A stretch of 64,000 nucleotides of DNA from Owenia fusiformis (lineage: Eukaryota; Annelida; Polychaeta; Sabellida; Oweniidae): positions 18,678,931 to 18,742,930 of the forward strand of contig CAIIXF020000003.1 in NCBI GenBank assembly GCA_903813345.2, in the 5' to 3' direction. The first letter of the stretch is position 1; every line of letters starts with the position of its first letter. The notes below the pieces were generated by a model. The model did not search any database, was not told the DNA's origin, and saw only the letters and a list, made by a program, of their open reading frames with translations. A program made the translations under genes and the position numbers. Positions 1 to 11,200 of the stretch are shown in pieces.

Positions 1-96
1 TGTTTACAAATAAACTCATTGATCGGGAGTGCTGTGTACTACTACGTATCACGTTTACAAATAGTGTCTCCTTCTAGACACTAAATTCTTGTAAAT

Positions 97-540
97 ATGC
101 CGGCTAAAGAAGGATTATTCAATGATAGTGCAATAGAACCTACAAAGAGCGATGGCAGTAACAAAGAAATAGATAGATTAGTGGAGAAATTAACGGACAC
201 TTTGAAGCTGAAAGCCAGACATAAACAAACGATGTTTCGATCGTCGCCATATTGGAATGATGATAACAACAAACATTGTAGCGGTGCTGAAAATAAACGC
301 AATGAATCTCATAGTCACAGATCTACCTCACCATATCGAAACAACCGTAACAAGCCTAAGGCTACCACTAAATCAGGGAGTCCCGAATCAATGCTCATGG
401 AACTAGACAATTTACTCAGGGAAGGGACTCTTATACAGGAGGCAGTAAAACGGTTGCATAAATACAAACATCAAAAACACGTGCCCAAAAACCCGGCCAG
501 TCCTGGCAATGATTTTGTTTATGATGAAATGGACGTGTGA
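97..540 (+). CDS. Unrecognised 147-aa protein, single open exon
   Basis: An ATG at 97 opens a frame that runs to a TGA at 538-540. The predicted protein is hydrophilic and mostly disordered: a Lys/Asn/Ser/Arg-rich middle (residues 35-90) lies between two amphipathic stretches, one near residues 24-42 (DRLVEKLTDTLKLK) and one near residues 98-120 (MLMELDNLLREGTLIQEAVKRL), both with helix-like heptad spacing. There is no signal peptide or membrane segment. I do not recognise the family. An AATAAA at about 668 could be its polyadenylation signal. The frame could be an intronless gene or the last exon of a gene entering from the left edge. The regular composition and long open frame in AT-rich DNA argue for real coding, but this is inference. 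Confidence 0.5.
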   Translation: MPAKEGLFNDSAIEPTKSDGSNKEIDRLVEKLTDTLKLKARHKQTMFRSSPYWNDDNNKHCSGAENKRNESHSHRSTSPYRNNRNKPKATTKSGSPESMLMELDNLLREGTLIQEAVKRLHKYKHQKHVPKNPASPGNDFVYDEMDV

Positions 541-1820
541 ATGGACAATCCAGCGTTCGATTAAAAATGGACGAGACGAATTATAAAAGTTGATTGACAG
601 ACAATCTACAATTCGTCCCGGGAATGTATCGATCGAATGGCGTGACTTTCAAATTGATTGACGATCAATAAACGAGGAATTGGCCTGTTTGAAAGACCAT
701 GTTAACCAGTTAACCGATTGAAACGCCCGCTGCGATAAGTTACTCGTCCAATTTTTGCCAAATTCGATTCGAAGAAGTCAACATGTTGGACATTTGTTTT
801 GTGCGTGATAGATTGTACAACGTTCTGTTATGATAACATAAACAACAAAATTGACCTACACATAAATACAAAACCGCGCGAGGATGTGGTTTTACACTCG
901 ATAAATTATGAGGCTGATATGAAATGGGAAAACGGCAGGGCATGTCCTTAGGAACTGGTCACAAAAGATCTTCATCAAAACACACAGATTGTAAACAAGC
1001 AAACAATAAACGGGTTTCGTAAAATGTAGATTGTGGACTTGTGATTAGTGTTGGCCTATAATTGCCTGAGATAATCCGATAATTGCCAATACTCAGTGTC
1101 AATAATAGTTAATAAGTAAACAATAACATGAATACTTAATTGTATTGTTACTGTTGCCACGAAAAATCATTACATAAATCATTAATGCATAAATAAGGAT
1201 TATCCCATATGAGGTTCAAGATCATCCCCAAGAATTGTTTATAAAGCCTACGGTTGGTTGTGTTTTATATCTTGGTATTCTAAGAAACACAAACATTGTA
1301 CTTGTATAAAAACAAATCATGTGTTCATTTATTAAAACATTGTTCGTAGTGTTGTGTGGTTATTTACGAGGGAAAAAAACTGTTCCAGAGCAAACATTGT
1401 CGATCATGTATATTTGTTTAACGACGTTACTTTGTTTTTGTGTCGAGGTGACCGCCACAGTCTATGACCTGTAAAATTAATGCTTATATCAAATCAAAAT
1501 TTCTCAATGTGTAAATGGTCATATTTATCGTTTATACTATTGAAATACATTTGTACTAAACTTATTTATGTTTGTTGTTTATCATGTTTAAATAGCATTT
1601 AAAAGTAGATGACGTTTGCGCCATCTGAGTGACAAGAACATATTGAACGTGCTCGTGGATCAATCCAAAATACCTCTATAATAATATAAAAGCTTATTCA
1701 ATTCTGGACTTCTTGAAACAACTTTGATCAAGCACAGCAGCTTTTTAACCACCTATTATTAATGCATATTACTACAAAAGCAGTCCATATAAGCTATGGC
1801 ATACAATTGAACAGCCACAG
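541..1820. other. Intergenic or 3' UTR sequence, no gene seen
   Basis: AT-rich DNA with several poly-A signal-like motifs (AATAAA near 668; ATTAAA near 1330). It may contain the 3' UTR of the frame at 97-540. No splice-bounded coding block or clear repeat was seen. Confidence 0.4.
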
Positions 1821-3443
1821 CAGGGTTCGTACACACCTGGAAATGTCAGGGAAATTGATTTATTTTTCCAGGTGCTGGAAATGTCAGGGAATTTTAAAAT
1901 TGGGTCAAAAAGGGCCAAAAATGTCAGGGAATTTTGAAACAGTAGATGTGTCAGGGAAATGTCAGGGAATTTTGTATCAATGTTGAAAGAATAATGTTCC
2001 AGCAAAATACATTTTAGGGCTATGACAGGATATAAGTGAAATCCAAAATCAAATGTTAAGTTGTTTCCACTAATTGTAAATATTTTCATTAGGGTTGATT
2101 GAATGACATTAAATCTGGTTTTATCTATTTGTAAGAACAGTGTGAACATTACACTGAAACCGAACAATAAAAATAATGTATAGATGATTTAATACAATTA
2201 TGCTTTTTTATGTAGTAAGCTTAGTCTTAGGCCATTCAAAGTTAATTACTGGTATATATTTCATGATTTGATGAGGGGTTAATCTGAGGGGGGGGGGTGC
2301 GGGAGGTGAAAACCGAAAAAATTCTGGGAGCTCTTTACAATGTAAAATTGTATTTATATTAAGAAGCTGTCTGTTGACAGTCTGATCGTACGTCAGTCTT
2401 TTCAACTTTCAGGGGCTTTGCCAATTTTGAAAACCTTAGCACATGGAAGTAGGCAATCAAAATGTGTGTGGGGTACTATTAACAGTTTTTGAATTTGGTC
2501 CAAATTTTCTTCTTGTAAAGATGAACCCAGCATTTTACTTTGGCTCAAATTTTGTATGATGTAGACTTGGGGACAAAGGACCTGCTCAAGAAGAAATATT
2601 CAAGATGGTCTCTGAATTCAAAATTGCCACCATTTTTTATGAAATTTTTGATAATTTAAAAAAATTTGATTCCTGATAACACAAAATATTGATTATTTGA
2701 TTTGGTATCATAAGCCTGATCCTTTTCGTAATCTGGTGATGCTACTTGAGAAGGAATTTCTAATATGGTGTCAATTGTTTTGGTGTATTTTTCCCAAAAG
2801 GGAGAAGACAATAGTAATGCCAGGTTATTACTATCATATAATGTTCACAATGATAGTATTCAATAGAAATATGTTTCATTAGGTGGGAATTGCCCCTCAA
2901 GTGAGTTGCTATTTTTCTAGTAGGATTTAGATCAAAATTTTAAAGTTTCAGTTGTCATTTGGATTCATTACAAAACATTAACAAATTATAGTTTGAAATG
3001 CTTAGAATGCACCATGGCATATACAATTGTCAATTTTGAAAAATTTCCGGGGTTGAACCCACGTACCCCCCTTCTGGTTTTCCTTCGCTCGCAGTGATGC
3101 AAACCCCAAAAGATGCACCTCCTTGATACTTGTTGGCTATGCCCCTGTACATGTATGTTTACCTTTGGCCTTATGCAATGTAAAATATGTAATATTAAAG
3201 ATAAAATGTACCAGGAATAAATTGGTGAATAAGACTGCCTGTGCAAGTAGTTAAGTCATGAAAAATGGTACTGAAGGAGAAACCCCAAATGTTTCATAAT
3301 AAGTCTTTTTGTCTTATAATACAGTTGTTTGAGACTTTTTAGAGGGCGCGCGAGGAAAATTAGATCTGGAAATTTCCTTTTTTGCCTGGAAATGTCAGGG
3401 AATCGTCAGGGAAATTCATTTTGAAAAAGGTGTACGAACCCTG
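1821..3443. mobile_element. hAT-like non-autonomous DNA transposon, 5-bp target duplication
   Basis: The ends are inverted copies of CAGGGTTCGTACAC (1821-1834 and 3430-3443). They are flanked on both sides by the direct repeat CACAG (1816-1820 and 3444-3448). Inside both ends the motif GTCAGGGAA recurs several times, giving subterminal repeats that may bind a transposase. No transposase frame is visible, so the 1.6 kb element is non-autonomous. CAGGG termini are typical of hAT elements. A 5-bp duplication, not 8-bp, suggests the hAT group with 5-bp targets. Confidence 0.72.
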
Positions 3444-3686
3444 CACAGTTTTTTTTATTTAAAAATAGAGCAATGAAGTCTTGGAATTGTACTACAGCCT
3501 GTAGATAATGTATGTCTAAGCATTCGATGTATGCATGTTGATGATACATCTTCCATGTCTTCGTGATTTCTATCTGCTCGATTCTATCAATTACAAATAG
3601 AAGCCATAAAACCAGCAAAGAGGGGTGACCAACAAAACAGTTCACAAAAGTTCACTTTGTTCCGAAAGTCCAGATTTGAATTTATA

Positions 3687-3923
3687 ATGACATATACTGT
3701 AGAAGCCAATGCAGTTAACGTTGATTTAGGACTCTTGAGCGTGGATGGGGACAAGGTCATCGTGAAACACCCGAAACAGCTGCACAAATTACCGGTGTTT
3801 CTCGCGGCCCCTGGTGTTCAATTTGAAGTGGATAATGAGGAAAACTTCCAAGGTTATAATAAGCTCATTGAGTGTTCTTTTCGAGTGCTTTTAAATGAAC
3901 ACCCAAAGGCCAGGTCGACTTAA
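3687..3923 (+). CDS. Unrecognised coding-like block (78 aa from ATG), possibly an exon fragment
   Basis: From an ATG at 3687 the frame is open to a TAA at 3921-3923, and it stays open upstream past 3657. The translation has a protein-like pattern of alternating charged and hydrophobic residues (for example GDKVIVKHPKQLHKLPVF), and many third positions are G or C, unlike the surrounding AT-rich DNA. That suggests past selection for coding. No family is recognised and no partner exon was found. It could be an isolated gene fragment, a terminal exon, or part of an old mobile element lying between the hAT-like element and the next MITE. Confidence 0.35.
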   Translation: MTYTVEANAVNVDLGLLSVDGDKVIVKHPKQLHKLPVFLAAPGVQFEVDNEENFQGYNKLIECSFRVLLNEHPKARST

Positions 3924-3944
3924 TGAAATAACATTTTATATGTT

Positions 3945-4010
3945 GAGAGTACGCCATGGCGTTTTATGCGTTGGCTATATGTCGCTGCGCCATTGGGAAC
4001 GTCTCCTTTC
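3945..4010. repeat. Dispersed repeat, inverted copy near 59150
   Basis: The segment holds GCCATGGCGTTTTATGC, whose reverse complement recurs at about 59158-59178, with further matching sequence on both sides. This indicates a dispersed repeat or MITE end. Its boundaries are not clear. Confidence 0.4.
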
Positions 4011-4202
4011 GTAAACAGCCATAGTGCGTAAAAACATGTCACAGTACGATAGCATTAATATCTAACAATAGATTCACTGATTGAAGTCCAAGTAGATAGG
4101 AGTGACAAACAAAGTAATTTGCAATGAAGTCAAGATGACATAACGTCAATGCAAGAGTGGCAACATTCTCAAGTACTATATTATCACCACCAGATGTGAG
4201 TG

Positions 4203-4485
4203 CACTGGCGGATCTGGGGGGGGGGGGCAGGGGCCCGCCCCCCCCCTTGGGTGGGCCCAGAAAAAAAAAATTGGGCCCAAAAAAAATTTGAGCCAAAAAA
4301 GGCCTTGAGGTCAGAAAAAGTGGGCCTTTTTGGTCATAAATGGGCCTTCTAAGGCCTTATTTTTTAGTTGTAGGCCAAATTTTGAAGAAAATGGGCCTCA
4401 AAATTTTGGCCCAGTTTAGCAGTATAGTTTATTCTCAGACCGGAAATTTGGGCCCCCCCCTTGTTCGTTCCCAGATCCGCCCCTG
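4203..4485. mobile_element. hAT-like MITE, GGCGGATCTGGG termini
   Basis: The left end CACTGGCGGATCTGGG is matched by the inverted right end CCCAGATCCGCCCCTG. The 5-bp direct repeat GAGTG flanks both ends (4198-4202 and 4486-4490). The interior is G/C homopolymer-rich with many GGGCC words. There is no coding capacity. A related, shorter copy is at 5636-5793. Confidence 0.75.
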
Positions 4486-4524
4486 GAGTGTGGTCGAATG
4501 TTGTCGTTCCATACGGTTGTGGAC

Positions 4525-5527
4525 GGTAGACTGTAAATCTAGTAAATCTAGTAAAACTAGTAAATCTAGTAAATCTAGTAAATCTAGTAAAATCTTGTAA
4601 AATCTTGTAAAAACTTGATTATTCAATGTCCAAGATATAAAGTGCAAATGTCGAAAAAGCACTGAAAATGCCTTTGTATGAATGAAATGAACATGTAGAA
4701 AAAATTCTACCTTTTATTTCATTATATTTAGTTACAAAACAACTATATGTTAGTACTGGATAACAAAATGGTTATCAAATGGTGCACCCATTTTATCATC
4801 ATACACAACCCACCCAAGAAGCATGCTCTATTCAACAAATTAAGCCGCACATTTAAGGACTGAGGGGACAATGCGTACCATCTAAATGACACAGGCTTGT
4901 TTTTCCCTCACAAAATGTTATAATGCTTAGCCTATCAGATAATTTAGTTATTGCTTATTTTTGGCGATGCTGTTCAATTGACAATATTTGTAGAAGTTCC
5001 AATATGAGAGGAATGGATAAATGGCAATTTCAAAATTGATTTTTGCCAACCCCAAAAAATAATAAACACAATCAAATGCTGTAGTAAGGGGAAGAGTGAG
5101 ACAACTTACTGATTGATCTACTGTATTTGCTTTACCTATACATAAAGTATAGTATGGCATTTCTACAATGCTTTCCATTTACGTTTTGATGATGATATGT
5201 TCCTTATATTCCTTGTAATTAATAGTTTAAAGCCATATCATATTAGCCCCTTAAACATTCTTTTTTATTATAATATTTCACAATTTTGTTAAAAAATTTG
5301 TATATTGATTATTTGATGAAAGGAATGACTCTGATTTTTAATGCAGCGAAGGTATTTTTCTAATGTTGTAAAAGGAATCATAATCACCAATACTCTTCAT
5401 AGGGACTGACATTGATATCAAATGAATGGTCCCTAAAAAGTTTACAAGATTTTACAAGATTTTACTAGATTTACTAGGTTTACTAGATTTACGAGATTTA
5501 CTAGATTTACTAGATTTACAGTCTACC
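4525..5527. mobile_element. Foldback MITE with tandem-repeat arms and 10-bp target duplication
   Basis: The left arm (4525 to about 4617) begins GGTAGACTGTAAATCTAG and continues as a tandem array of a 9-bp word (TAAATCTAG) drifting to TAAAATCTTG. The right arm (about 5436-5527) is the inverted copy, in the same order. The direct repeat GGTTGTGGAC flanks both ends (4515-4524 and 5528-5537). The core of about 800 bp is unique and non-coding. A 9-11 bp duplication is typical of Mutator-like elements. Inverted arms made of short tandem repeats resemble foldback elements. Confidence 0.75.
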
Positions 5528-5635
5528 GGTTGTGGACTGTGTTCGGCGACCGGCGTCTGTAAGGAGTTTTTCATCGCAGTCATCTATCATAATTTACATT
5601 CATATTTCTGACTGAGTTACATACACGTAGCTGCC

Positions 5636-5793
5636 CACTGGCGGATCTGGGGGGGCAACCCCCTTGAATGGGCCAAGGAAAAAAATTGGGCCCAAAAAGT
5701 GGCCCTTTGTGGTAATTGCTGGGCCTTTTTAAATTCGCAGGCCAAATGTTGAAGAAAATGGCCTCAAATTGTTGGTTCCCAGATCCGACCCTG
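5636..5793. mobile_element. Shorter copy of the GGCGGATCTGGG hAT-like MITE
   Basis: The left end CACTGGCGGATCTGGG and the right end CCCAGATCCGACCCTG match the element at 4203-4485, as does the GGGCCAA-rich interior. No clear target duplication remains, so it is an older or rearranged copy. Confidence 0.65.
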
Positions 5794-6555
5794 CACCCAT
5801 AGTTTAAATCTAAGTATGGAAATGTTGCCGAATCGCCCGCCTAATCGGAACAGCCAGGACGAGGCACACTTGGAAATAATTTTTAACTTTTACATTTTTA
5901 ATAGATGTCACTGTGCCTTTGGTCGTGATTTCAGGATTGTTATCCGCATATTACCAATTCAATAGAAAATCAAATCGAGGCTTCAAAATAAAAATTTGGA
6001 AAAATATACACAAAACATCTCAAGATTTATGATTTTCTCAGATTGAGGGGTGGATTATTTTGATAATACATAGATTTTTATAATAAATGGATATCAACGT
6101 ACGCATAACTCAAAATTCATCTGGAACAATAATGGAAAAAGCAGTTTTTAGAGGCGGAATAAGTCCTGTCTAAAAAATGGGAAAAATGGAACTTTTCTTT
6201 TCTTGGAACAAAACTAAATTTAGGCCTAGTAGGATCTGATCCAAAAGTCAATACTATAAGTAAATGATGGGAACTGTAATGTGGCTGAAAAATTCTGGTA
6301 AGTTTGAGCAAAACCACAAATTCAGGGGCGTCGTCAGCAATTGTCAAGGGGTTCGATTTTTTGGGTTTGCATCACTTCGTTCAAAGCAAGCCTTATTTTG
6401 GGGTATGGGGATTCAACACCAGTACTGGCTTTAACTGCCTATGGTCTTAGCCTGTTTCTACCTTACAAAATAACAGATGACATTGACAAAAGTTATGACA
6501 AGGATATACAACCCCTAGAAATAGAATAAGATGGGGAAATTCAACCCCTAAAAAT

Positions 6556-7137
6556 CATAGGCCAAGGGTAAAGTAATAGTAAGCCGTATATAGAAGAGAC
6601 AGGTGAACAACTCTGACTTGGACCACTTGTTAAGATGGAGATTTCAACAATATTTAGTGTATTATTTTCAAAAAGCCATGGGGAGTTGATAGAAAATTGA
6701 TAGTTTGTAGCTCTTACCTAAGATTGAAACTCAGTCAGATGATATAGAGTGAATAATGCTGTCTAAGAGAGAATTTCTGAAAACCTGCAATTGCTTGGCA
6801 AGTTCATTAGTAAACAAGTGATCTGATTTGTCACTGCTGACCTCCCTGACCTCCACCAGTGAGAATCAGTTTCAGCTTGCCAGGCAATTGCAGATATCCA
6901 TAGTTGTTGTTTTATATGCAGTATTTTATGCAGTTTTTAGATAAAGATTTGAAAAAAACAATGATATAAGTTTGAAAAACACTTTGAAGAAGATTTTGGA
7001 GAGATTTGGGAATACAATTTGATACCAGTAAGGAGAACTAGTGCCAAGACTAAAAAAATTTGAAAAATTTTCAATCTTACTTGTAGACCTGTCTCTTCTA
7101 TATCTACAGCTTACTATTACTTTTCCCTTGGCCTATG
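6556..7137. mobile_element. MITE with ~45-bp inverted repeats and 8-bp target duplication
   Basis: The left end CATAGGCCAAGGGTAAAGTA and the inverted right end TACTTTTCCCTTGGCCTATG agree over about 45 bp, through the AGAAGAGACAGGT region. The direct repeat CTAAAAAT flanks both ends (6548-6555 and 7138-7145). The 8-bp duplication fits hAT or P-type transposition. A nested inverted repeat (about 6785-6802 and 6877-6894, CTGCAATTGC type) lies inside. No coding frame. Confidence 0.75.
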
Positions 7138-8275
7138 CTAAAAATAGAATGGCAACATGCATAAAGCCTTCGCTTAAATAAGTCATAAGTGTCAACATTG
7201 AAAAACGGACTTGCCGGACAGTTTTTTCGAAATTCTCAATTTTGACCAATCAAATTGCAGCATTTTGAACCACACCCACTTTTTTTACATTATTGAACTT
7301 GGAGAGAAGGAAGTATAGATCATGATTTGGGCTTGCCTACTGCATACTGACTGTGAATGAGTATATATGTTGTTACAATGCATATCCTAGCCATAGAACT
7401 AGATTATCGTTATATGCAAGGAGTTTATCTATTTTAAGATGTCCTTGTTATATGTAAATACCTTTGTCTCCCTTGGAACAGTTTAGTAAAGGTTTTAGAA
7501 CTGGATATTTATCTAAGACATTCAGACAAGTGGTTTCAGGTATATAACAGTAGGATACAAAATTTATATCTTGAGGAAACGGGACATATAATATCTCCCG
7601 CTATATATCCTGCCCCAATATTTCCGGGAGAACCTCTATGTTTAGTGTAGGAACAATACATTTGCTAGAATATCTTGGTCTAGTGAAACAGGCAAAATGG
7701 ATGCAGCGGCGCGGACAGTAGAATTTTTCTTGACCACAATATTGATGGAGTTCTCAAAAATAATGATAATGGGAACACTTTAAAGAACACAAACCTGGAT
7801 ATGGGTGTCCTAAAAGTGTCACTTGTAAAGCCTCACTTGTCATGGAGTAAATTAGTTATGTGATGCTCAGTTTTGAATATGGGGTATACCACTCAGGAAA
7901 TATGATATCTTACCTCAGACCCTCTGGGCCAACATAACTTTATTGCCCACGGGATATACCCCATATCCAAAACTTCCCATAGCATAACCTTCGAAATATA
8001 TATACTTCTCTGTTGATGAAACCTTGGCCTATGCATGGGGAATGATCAACAACTCAGTCAAGTGTAACCCTTCTAAAATGTTGACCTAATAATCATTTCT
8101 AGAAGCTAAAATTGTAATGTTGAGAATTCCCATTATGCCATTTTATTGTTCTCCCAAACCTGAAGTCATGGCTACTTGAATTGATTTAGGAATTGTTACT
8201 TTATACACTTATCTCTTGAAATGAAGATTTTTAATGCAAGGGGAAATAAGAAACACTGCATAATTCACTTTGTTT

Positions 8276-11200
8276 ATGTTCTTGTTTTATTTTTTATTTG
8301 TAGTAGTTCATCTCGTCGTGATCTTTATGGTGAGGTGCCATACTGTCCAATCTTGTGGTGGAACCCTAACAAAAACCTCTGGCTGGTTCACATCACCTGG
8401 CTACCCAGGTGCATACAAGTCACACACCAAATGTGATTGGTTAATTCGAAGTAACCAATCAGGACAGATTCAATTGCATTTCACTGATATAAGATTAGCT
8501 AGGCCAGCATACGCAAACTACATACAGCTTTTTGATGGTATATCACCAAAGGCTAGGAATATTACAACCTTTATTAACTTTGTAAAGCCTGACCAGATTT
8601 TTGAATCGACAAGCAATGCATTATATATAAGCTTCAGGACAGATGATAATTCACAATCCTACAGAGGCTTTAATGCAAGTTACCAAGTGAAATGTAAGTA
8701 CTAAATGTGTATCTGATATCCACCTAATGCCCGGGTCACATTTGCTCTGATCCATCGGCCATCCATCAGCTGGTGCCTGGTCAATTGAATATTTTGTTCA
8801 ATTTTGTATTCAATTTTGAACAAAATTCTCAATCAGCCAGTGCCGCCGCCGGCCGATGAATCGGAACAAATGTGACCCAGGCATTAAGGGAAACTAACAC
8901 TAAGATTTGAGCCTGAATATTTTTGATTGATTTTCACAGGGGATAATGATGTACATACATTCTTGTGTGAATAGGTTAGGTTACTAATACCTTCCCTTAT
9001 ATCCGATACCATTTTAGTTTTATACCTGAGAAATATTCAGATGTACTGGAATTTGATTTTTGGCCAGAGAATGTACATAAGTAACAGTATATACAACTGT
9101 ATTATGATTATTCAAATTATGTAATGTAACATATGTTGCATTTTAGTATGTATCCAACCACACAGGTAGAATTAAAAAATAAAAAGATACATGTACATCG
9201 ATATTATTTAATTATCTGAGAGGAAAATTTATAAATATTTCCTTTTATTTGTTGCATCTTTCTCAATTGAATTTTGTGTATGTATCAAGAAGTTAGTATA
9301 TCTATCAAGAATGTTTAGTCTGACTCTGTCCTACAGCTATTAACATTTTTTAATTTTCTTAATGGTGAAACTTGCTGTGAAAAAAATTTATCTTCTATTA
9401 TTTGATTTAAATAGCTTGTCCCAATAAGAAGGAAACACGTGAAAGGGGGATCATCTACAGTCCATCATACCCACAATTCTACCCCGACAATGACTGCATG
9501 CAATGGTCTTTAGACAATATAGAAGAAGGTGGCATTGTCACCATAAGGTAAGCTGACCCTTCATTTTTTAGTCTGTTTAACAAATATCATTATGCAGGGG
9601 TTTCACTAGAATTTCTCACAACAATAAATGAAAACAACAGGCAAAATTAATGGAAATCATCAATTTAACGTAGAAAAATTGAAAAGTCTCTAAAAACAAC
9701 AGGCAATTTTGTGAAAAGAACCGGTGAAAATCGCCTGTAGCCTGCTGCTAATGAAACCCCTTTTATTTGTATATTGACTATAGTTAAATCTGCTTGGCAA
9801 CAGAATTTAACACAATTCTTGAAACAAGAATCCAAGAGAGTTCACATTTTTTGATTATCTGACAAAAAAAGAGAATTTTCTTTGACCCTTGGTACAGGAA
9901 TAGTTGTAATATGGTTTTTTAAAAGTTGCTGTAAGAATAACTATAATACACAAATGTAGACTATGCATAAAAAGTACAAACACCTTTGGTCATCAATTTT
10001 AGTTTTTCCAAGATGGACATCAAACCTGATGCAGATGGACAATGCAATGGCGATTACATAATGTTTGGTCCTGTGCCTTTATCTAAAAAGATCTGCGGGA
10101 CTTTAGGCGAGGATCCCCCACCAGTGTATATCTCTACACACAACCCATTGATTTGGATTAAATTTAATTCCAATAACCAAAATGCAGGAAGGGGGTTTGT
10201 TCTCACATATATAATTGGTAAGTTTGTTGATTTAGTGTTTTGATTGAAATTACTGTAGTAATTGTTACTGTGAATAGAGAAACTTTATTTCAAAAAACAT
10301 TTGTTTCAACGTAAGCAAAATATTGATTTTTGCTATTACTACAATGTCTTAGATTGCTATTGTTAACACACAAGGGTACTAACTGATATAATGACATGTG
10401 TCATGTATACTGTGTACATGTGTACCATTTGATGTCATCTGTTTCATTGAAGCTGAACTCTCTTCAATAGTACCACTTAGTATATAAGATCACAATTTTA
10501 AAATTCAGTCATTACATTTAACATAATCTGCATCTACCATTGGCCTAAATCTTAGGAGAAGGAATGCACAACATACATTTAACTTTAAATGGCCTCAAGT
10601 GCACTGCCATGAGGCTAGCCACACACCATTGAATCATAACCCTTTCATTTTCTAAGATGATATTATGTACCTACTTATAACCTACTGCCAACAATGTTAA
10701 TGTTCAAACCTAGGCCATATAACATGTATAAATTACCATAAACTTAATTTATGAAATAAATGATTAAAAAAAATTCATTTTCTTAGATGTAGTGTCTCCA
10801 ACAGTGTCCCCATTAAAACCATGCGCCATTGATGAATTCAAGTGCAACAACTCAAAGTGCATCTATGACAACTGGCACTGCAATGGGGCTGATGAATGTG
10901 GCGACAATTCTGATGAGATTGATTGTAAAGGTGAGTTTTAAATCTGTAGAAACAGTAACATCAACTTCATTGGTTAAAATGAGTAATTTAGTAGAATTAG
11001 TAAGCTGGCATGAAGTACAAATATACAAAATTGTATTGAAATGCTATAACTCAAGATCCACATTCATAGAATGAACAGAGAACATGCATGAAAAATGTTC
11101 TGTGATCTTATTTGCATGAATAAATTTTGTTTACAGTACTCTCACCAGGAAATATTAAGGGTGTGGTAGAAACCTTTAAAAACTGTTCAGGCGTGATAAA

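Noticed and set aside
8221-8436. Alternative plus-strand frame starting MKIFNARGNKKHC over receptor exon 1
   Set aside because: It is out of frame with the CUB domain coded by the same segment.
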